Below the pieces are notes generated by a model. It had not been told where the DNA came from. It ran no database searches and saw only the letters and a program-made list of their open reading frames with translations. A stretch of DNA of 21,209 bases, taken from the NCBI GenBank assembly GCA_001931905.2, contig MSJI02000831.1:1-21209 (forward strand). Direction: 5' to 3'. The position numbers and the translations under genes were made by a program. Positions 17,494-21,209 of this stretch are shown in pieces; positions within the stretch are counted from its first letter, which is position 1; every line of letters begins with the position of its first letter. The DNA comes from Cladosporium sp. IMV 00045 (Eukaryota > Ascomycota > Dothideomycetes > Cladosporiales > Cladosporiaceae).

Positions 17494-20400
17494 TCATCCG
17501 CCGCCTCGCTCCAACGTCTCTTCGATCGTCCCCTCGCTCCCATCAAGCCGGTCTATGTCCCATTCATCGATGGCTCCTGCTTCTCTGTCTTCCTTCCTCT
17601 TTCCCACGGCGGTGCGTTCGAGGAATCGGAGCACTGCTTCCGCTGCGCCTTCTCCAAAAAGCCGCTGAAGGTCTGATGTGTCTCTCCGTGCCGAGATCTT
17701 GATCTTTTTTCGATGCATGTCTCTCAGCATCACATCACGCTCTCTCCTCCACTTCCTGCATTCCATCAGTAGGTGGACGACAGTCTGTTTGCTGCTGTTG
17801 CACCACCAGCAGCGTGCATCTTGTGCTTGTTTGGTCCTGAGAAGATACTCGCCGGTCATGGCATGGCCCGATTTGAGCTGCAAATATCTTGCCGTCACTG
17901 ACTTCTTGCCATCCCTGATGATTTTGCTGATCTTCGAGGCACGCTTCCATCTCGCTTTGTTCGACTGCATCACGTACGAGAGTGATGCTGATCGCAAAGC
18001 CTTCGGTTGCCTTGTTGCTGCAAGCCTTGCTGCAGCCCTCACGGACTCCATGCGCTCTACACTGTCATCTGTGGGCAGCTGTGACAGCATCACTTGGTCG
18101 CCCCGTTCTTGGATGGATCTGATCTGGTGTTTGATGTCCCGGATCAACGGCGTAGTCCAATAGCTTGCCTTGCCAATAGCAGACAAGGCCTGGCGTGAGT
18201 CGGACAGTATCTCAACGCATCGTGTTGTGGTTGTGGTTTCTGGCAGTGAGAGCCGGCATATATGAACAGCCATGTGGACTGAGTAGAGATCGGCGTCAAG
18301 CATCGTAAGGTATTTGCCAAGCGAGTCCGCCTTCACCTTGTCTCTGTTTCCCGCCAGCCAGCCGACAGCCGCTCCAAAGCTGGTGTCCTTGGCTGCGCAT
18401 GCGAACAGGGTGATCTTGTCGGGATCACCGTAGCGATGTTCCTCTGATAGCTTTTGTGGTCGTCCACAAATATTGATTGCGACGGCCATGTTTGGGGCGT
18501 CCACTTTCTCAAGCAGGTCGAAGCCGTGTTCGGTATCGTATGATAGATGTCTTGACACCTGCTGGGCCAGTCTGCTTCCAAAAAGCCGGTGTGCTTTGTC
18601 CGGCCTGGTCCAGCCCACACTTGACGGTTGCCCAGTGGCTCCCTCGTGTCTGTACAGCTCGCCGAGGCGGAAGTTTGCAGGCAGGAGCTGGTGCGTTGGA
18701 TGGTCCCGGGCTGCGCTTAGTGCACGGGCCGCAAACCGTGTCTGTCTCTGGTCCAAAAGGTCACCAGCGTGCGGCAGGCATGCGGACTCTAGTAGAAATG
18801 TTGTTGGTGTAGATTTCAGCAGCCCTGTGATAGCTCTCGCTTGGCTGTTCAACAACAACTGCAGTCTTCGCTCTAGATCCTTCTGGCCTCTCCACCATAC
18901 TTCTGCCCCGAAGAGCGCAACGGAGCTGACGGCAGCAATGACTACGCGCCTCATGAGGCTGATCGACAGGCCCCCGTTTCGTCTGCTGAGGCTTGCCACG
19001 GCTCGCAGTGCACCCTTGGCGCTGGTGATACGCTTCTCGAAATGTGTCTTGAAAGTCAGCTTCGAGTCGAGCCAGAAGCCAAGCCACTTGGTAGCACCCT
19101 GGTTGATGGGGCACGCATGCTCGCCGATCCGGACCATCGCTTGCTTTGCAGCCTGGAGAACCTTCCGTTTCTTGCTGAAAAACAGGACCTCTGTCTTGCT
19201 CACCTCGAACTCGACCTTGTTGGCAGCTCCCCATTCTATTGCGTGTCCGGCGATGCTTTCTAGTTCTTGGATGCCTCCGTCCAGGGTTTCACATTGTAGC
19301 AGCAAGCCAATGTCGTCCACGAATGAAAGCGAGTGCAGCTTGGGGTGCCTGGTCTCGAGCCACTGAAACATGGCGCTGACTGAGAGGATGAACAGCACGG
19401 GCGAAACTGGCGAGCCTTGCGGCAGGCCTGCCTGTATGCCTTGTGCCTCACCTATTCTCCCGTCCATGACTAGCAAAGCTCTTCGGTCTGACATGAAAGA
19501 CTCGACCCAGCGGATGATGTTGCCAGCCATGCCGACCTCAACCATTCGCCGGAGCAGCTGGCGCTTGTTGACCCGGTCATAGGCGCCTTTCACGTCCAGC
19601 AGTAGCGTGAGCATAACTTGCTTCCGCTCCCAGGCAGCCTCCACCCTCGCCACAAGCTGAGAAACCGCGTCTGCGGTGCCTCGAGCCTGACGGGATCCGA
19701 ACTGTCCGCAATGGAAGATTTCGTTTGTCTCACAAAAAGAGGCTATCAGCGTCGCCACCACTCTCTCCACGACTTTACCGAGGCAGCTGAGCAGGCTGAT
19801 GACACGATATGCCTTCGCTACCGTGTAGGTAGGCTTGCCTTGCTTCCGCAGCAGAATCCCTTTGGCTACCTTCCAGGTGCACGGGTGAAACCCAAGTCTG
19901 ATGCAACCTTGGACCAGTGACACGACCCGTTCCTTCGCCCACCGCCATAGCAGCCGGAGCGCTTTAAAGCCGATGTTGTCCAGCCCCGGTGCTTTCTTCA
20001 CCGGTTGTGCGAAGAGGGCTTCCTGCACGGCTTTTGCTTCAACGTGTACAACAGTATCTGGTATAGCAATGTCGTCGCCAACGTCCGTCTGGCGCGGAAA
20101 GGCTTGGCTCATGAACACCTTTTCCTTCTCCTCGGCGCTCGATGCGATTAAATCTGGCTGGCCCTCGGAACCACTGACCTTGATGGCTGGCGTGTACGAA
20201 GGCGTCTGCAGCTTGGTGTAATGCAGTGCCTTCCAGCATCTACCACTGTCGACGACGCTTTGCGCATCGTCATCCGTTGGGAATATTCCCTCCAAGAAAC
20301 GCTCCCACATCTCGCGCTTCGCCCTCCGTATGTGGCAGTAATATGCATCCCTGATCTGGCGATATTCCGTGAAGTGCATGGTTGCTTCCTTGAACTGGCG

Positions 20401-21209
20401 TCGGGCTTGGCTGAACCGCCTTCTTTCCTGCTTGATCTCATCTGTCCACCATCGCTTCGAACGCGCGTGCAGGGGCTTTCTCGGAGCGTGTCTGTCGAAG
20501 ACTGCCTTGAGGCTGTCTTGGATCCACCACGCTTCGCCTTCAAGATCTTCCGCTGTCGCGCTGACTCCAATACGTGCCTTTTCTTGATCAAGCTGATTCC
20601 AGTGTCGCGCCGCTTCTTCCAGTCTTTGCTCGTTCGCAAGTAGCTTGTCAATGCTCCAGCTGCACATCACTGGTCTTTCATCGGTGTGTTCGGCGGCTCT
20701 CAACAGGGTCAACGGGGTCCACGAAAAGATGATCACTTCATGATCCGACGGGGTGGATAAGTTCTCGTCGATCTCCCACATCGGCAGTCTTCCAACGTTT
20801 ATATTGCTCAGCGTCAGATCGATGATCGACCGACAATTCTTGCCATATCTCGTTGGCTGGTCGTTGTTGTTGACGATTAGTCCGTGGTCCTCGATGAGCT
20901 TTTCTGTCGTGCCGGCGTTGCAGCGCCTCGCCGCCCATGGGCCCCAAGCTGGACTGCGCGCGTTGAAGTCTCCGGCCAGGATGACTCGTCCCTCAATCAG
21001 CTGCGCCAAGTCCACACGGTCGATTGAGTAGCCGCCGCCTTCCATCCTCGCCCGGTTGTAGACATTGATCAGTCTCGTACGGCGTACTTTTCTCCGCCGC
21101 TGGGTCTCCCATATGTCCAGGCATTGCACATACGGACTACTGACCAGGTCCGTCCTTTCTTCGAACACGTACCGGTCCAGCACATCGTTCCTGATGGCAA
21201 GCGCCACTC
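17494..21209 (-). CDS. LINE ORF2 polyprotein (endonuclease - reverse transcriptase - RNase H-like - zinc knuckle), 5' partial
   Basis: Open for 1,237 codons within the window. The first codon seen (Val, 21205-21207) matches an internal residue of element A, so roughly 60 N-terminal residues lie outside. In order: APE endonuclease (AGDFNARSP about residue 78, IIDLTLS, SDHEVIIFSW about 165), the linker SKRWWTDEI, then the RT (about 450-730) with LLLDVKGAYDRV (Asp538), GLPQGSPVSP and FVDD (Asp631-632). An RNase H-like region (about 930-1060) follows, with LSDSRQAL. Last is a CCHC knuckle, CWWCNSSKQTVVHLLMEC (about 1130-1147). It would nick the target and reverse-transcribe the element RNA. The RT looks competent. 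The RNase H domain lacks several expected catalytic residues. Confidence 0.93.
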   Translation of the reverse strand, partial: VALAIRNDVLDRYVFEERTDLVSSPYVQCLDIWETQRRRKVRRTRLINVYNRARMEGGGYSIDRVDLAQLIEGRVILAGDFNARSPAWGPWAARRCNAGTTEKLIEDHGLIVNNNDQPTRYGKNCRSIIDLTLSNINVGRLPMWEIDENLSTPSDHEVIIFSWTPLTLLRAAEHTDERPVMCSWSIDKLLANEQRLEEAARHWNQLDQEKARIGVSATAEDLEGEAWWIQDSLKAVFDRHAPRKPLHARSKRWWTDEIKQERRRFSQARRQFKEATMHFTEYRQIRDAYYCHIRRAKREMWERFLEGIFPTDDDAQSVVDSGRCWKALHYTKLQTPSYTPAIKVSGSEGQPDLIASSAEEKEKVFMSQAFPRQTDVGDDIAIPDTVVHVEAKAVQEALFAQPVKKAPGLDNIGFKALRLLWRWAKERVVSLVQGCIRLGFHPCTWKVAKGILLRKQGKPTYTVAKAYRVISLLSCLGKVVERVVATLIASFCETNEIFHCGQFGSRQARGTADAVSQLVARVEAAWERKQVMLTLLLDVKGAYDRVNKRQLLRRMVEVGMAGNIIRWVESFMSDRRALLVMDGRIGEAQGIQAGLPQGSPVSPVLFILSVSAMFQWLETRHPKLHSLSFVDDIGLLLQCETLDGGIQELESIAGHAIEWGAANKVEFEVSKTEVLFFSKKRKVLQAAKQAMVRIGEHACPINQGATKWLGFWLDSKLTFKTHFEKRITSAKGALRAVASLSRRNGGLSISLMRRVVIAAVSSVALFGAEVWWRGQKDLERRLQLLLNSQARAITGLLKSTPTTFLLESACLPHAGDLLDQRQTRFAARALSAARDHPTHQLLPANFRLGELYRHEGATGQPSSVGWTRPDKAHRLFGSRLAQQVSRHLSYDTEHGFDLLEKVDAPNMAVAINICGRPQKLSEEHRYGDPDKITLFACAAKDTSFGAAVGWLAGNRDKVKADSLGKYLTMLDADLYSVHMAVHICRLSLPETTTTTRCVEILSDSRQALSAIGKASYWTTPLIRDIKHQIRSIQERGDQVMLSQLPTDDSVERMESVRAAARLAATRQPKALRSASLSYVMQSNKARWKRASKISKIIRDGKKSVTARYLQLKSGHAMTGEYLLRTKQAQDARCWWCNSSKQTVVHLLMECRKWRRERDVMLRDMHRKKIKISARRDTSDLQRLFGEGAAEAVLRFLERTAVGKRKEDREAGAIDEWDIDRLDGSEGTIEETLERGGG

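Larger units (their letters stand above)
17285..21209 (-). mobile_element. Tad-like LINE, element B (inserted antisense into element A)
   Basis: On the minus strand: endonuclease, reverse transcriptase, RNase H-like region and zinc knuckle, a 3' UTR of about 194 bp (17300-17493) and an A-rich tail read as T8-C-T6 at 17285-17299. The 5' end (ORF1 and the first tens of ORF2 codons) is outside the window. The protein is clearly of the same subfamily as element A: both read ALAIRND(A/V)LDRYVFEERTDLV. Its uninterrupted ORF makes it the younger insertion. Confidence 0.92.

Noticed and set aside
18473..19366. 297-codon plus-strand open frame
   Set aside because: Entirely antisense to the reverse transcriptase/RNase H coding frame of element B, which has clear catalytic motifs.

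Overview
This window looks like a repeat-rich, gene-poor piece of a filamentous ascomycete genome. The signs are short introns (54-84 nt) with GTATGT/GTGAGT donors and CTAAC/CTGAC branch sites, Tad-type LINEs with a Zn-knuckle gag and an EN-RT-RNase H polyprotein, a fungal hybrid histidine kinase, a caleosin fragment and several members of a fungal OrsD-like (DUF3505-type) zinc-finger family. A Dothideomycete is plausible, but the sequence does not fix the class.

Layout. 1-6580 (minus strand): three diverged paralogs of one OrsD-like family in tandem. Copy A (1-1042) runs off the left edge and has one frameshift. Copy B (1556-4197) is nearly intact, with one frame change near 2400. Copy C (4503-6580) is a pseudogene with two nonsense codons, at least one frameshift and a missing C-terminus. 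The C-terminal part of copy B carries a set of residues resembling a tyrosine-recombinase core (R, K, R-H, H and a terminal Y), so the family may be mobile-element recombinases rather than ordinary zinc-finger proteins. 6654-7061: 5' part of a truncated caleosin gene. 8534-9631: a 1.1-kb internally deleted hAT transposon with 17-bp terminal inverted repeats, G-rich subterminal repeats and a broken transposase carrying the dimerisation domain.

11028-14208 (plus): the only apparently intact host gene, a PAS-histidine kinase-receiver hybrid sensor kinase with seven exons. One junction (13055-13172) cannot be spliced in frame as a simple intron, but resolves exactly as a spliceosomal twin intron: an internal intron splits the donor of an external intron after its first G. 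The same gene has a 16-nt exon and an intron with a run of 20 C.

15178-21209: a nest. A minus-strand gene remnant (15178-15632) abuts a 5'-truncated plus-strand Tad-like LINE (element A, about 15662-17284, with stop codons). Element A is interrupted inside its endonuclease ORF by a second LINE of the same subfamily in the opposite orientation (element B, 17285 to beyond 21209). B's poly(A) tail marks the junction, and its ORF2 is open for more than 1230 codons. The order of events was the gene first, then A, then B. Nothing indicates that the genes cooperate. The window reads as a sensor kinase locus embedded in transposon and recombinase-like debris.
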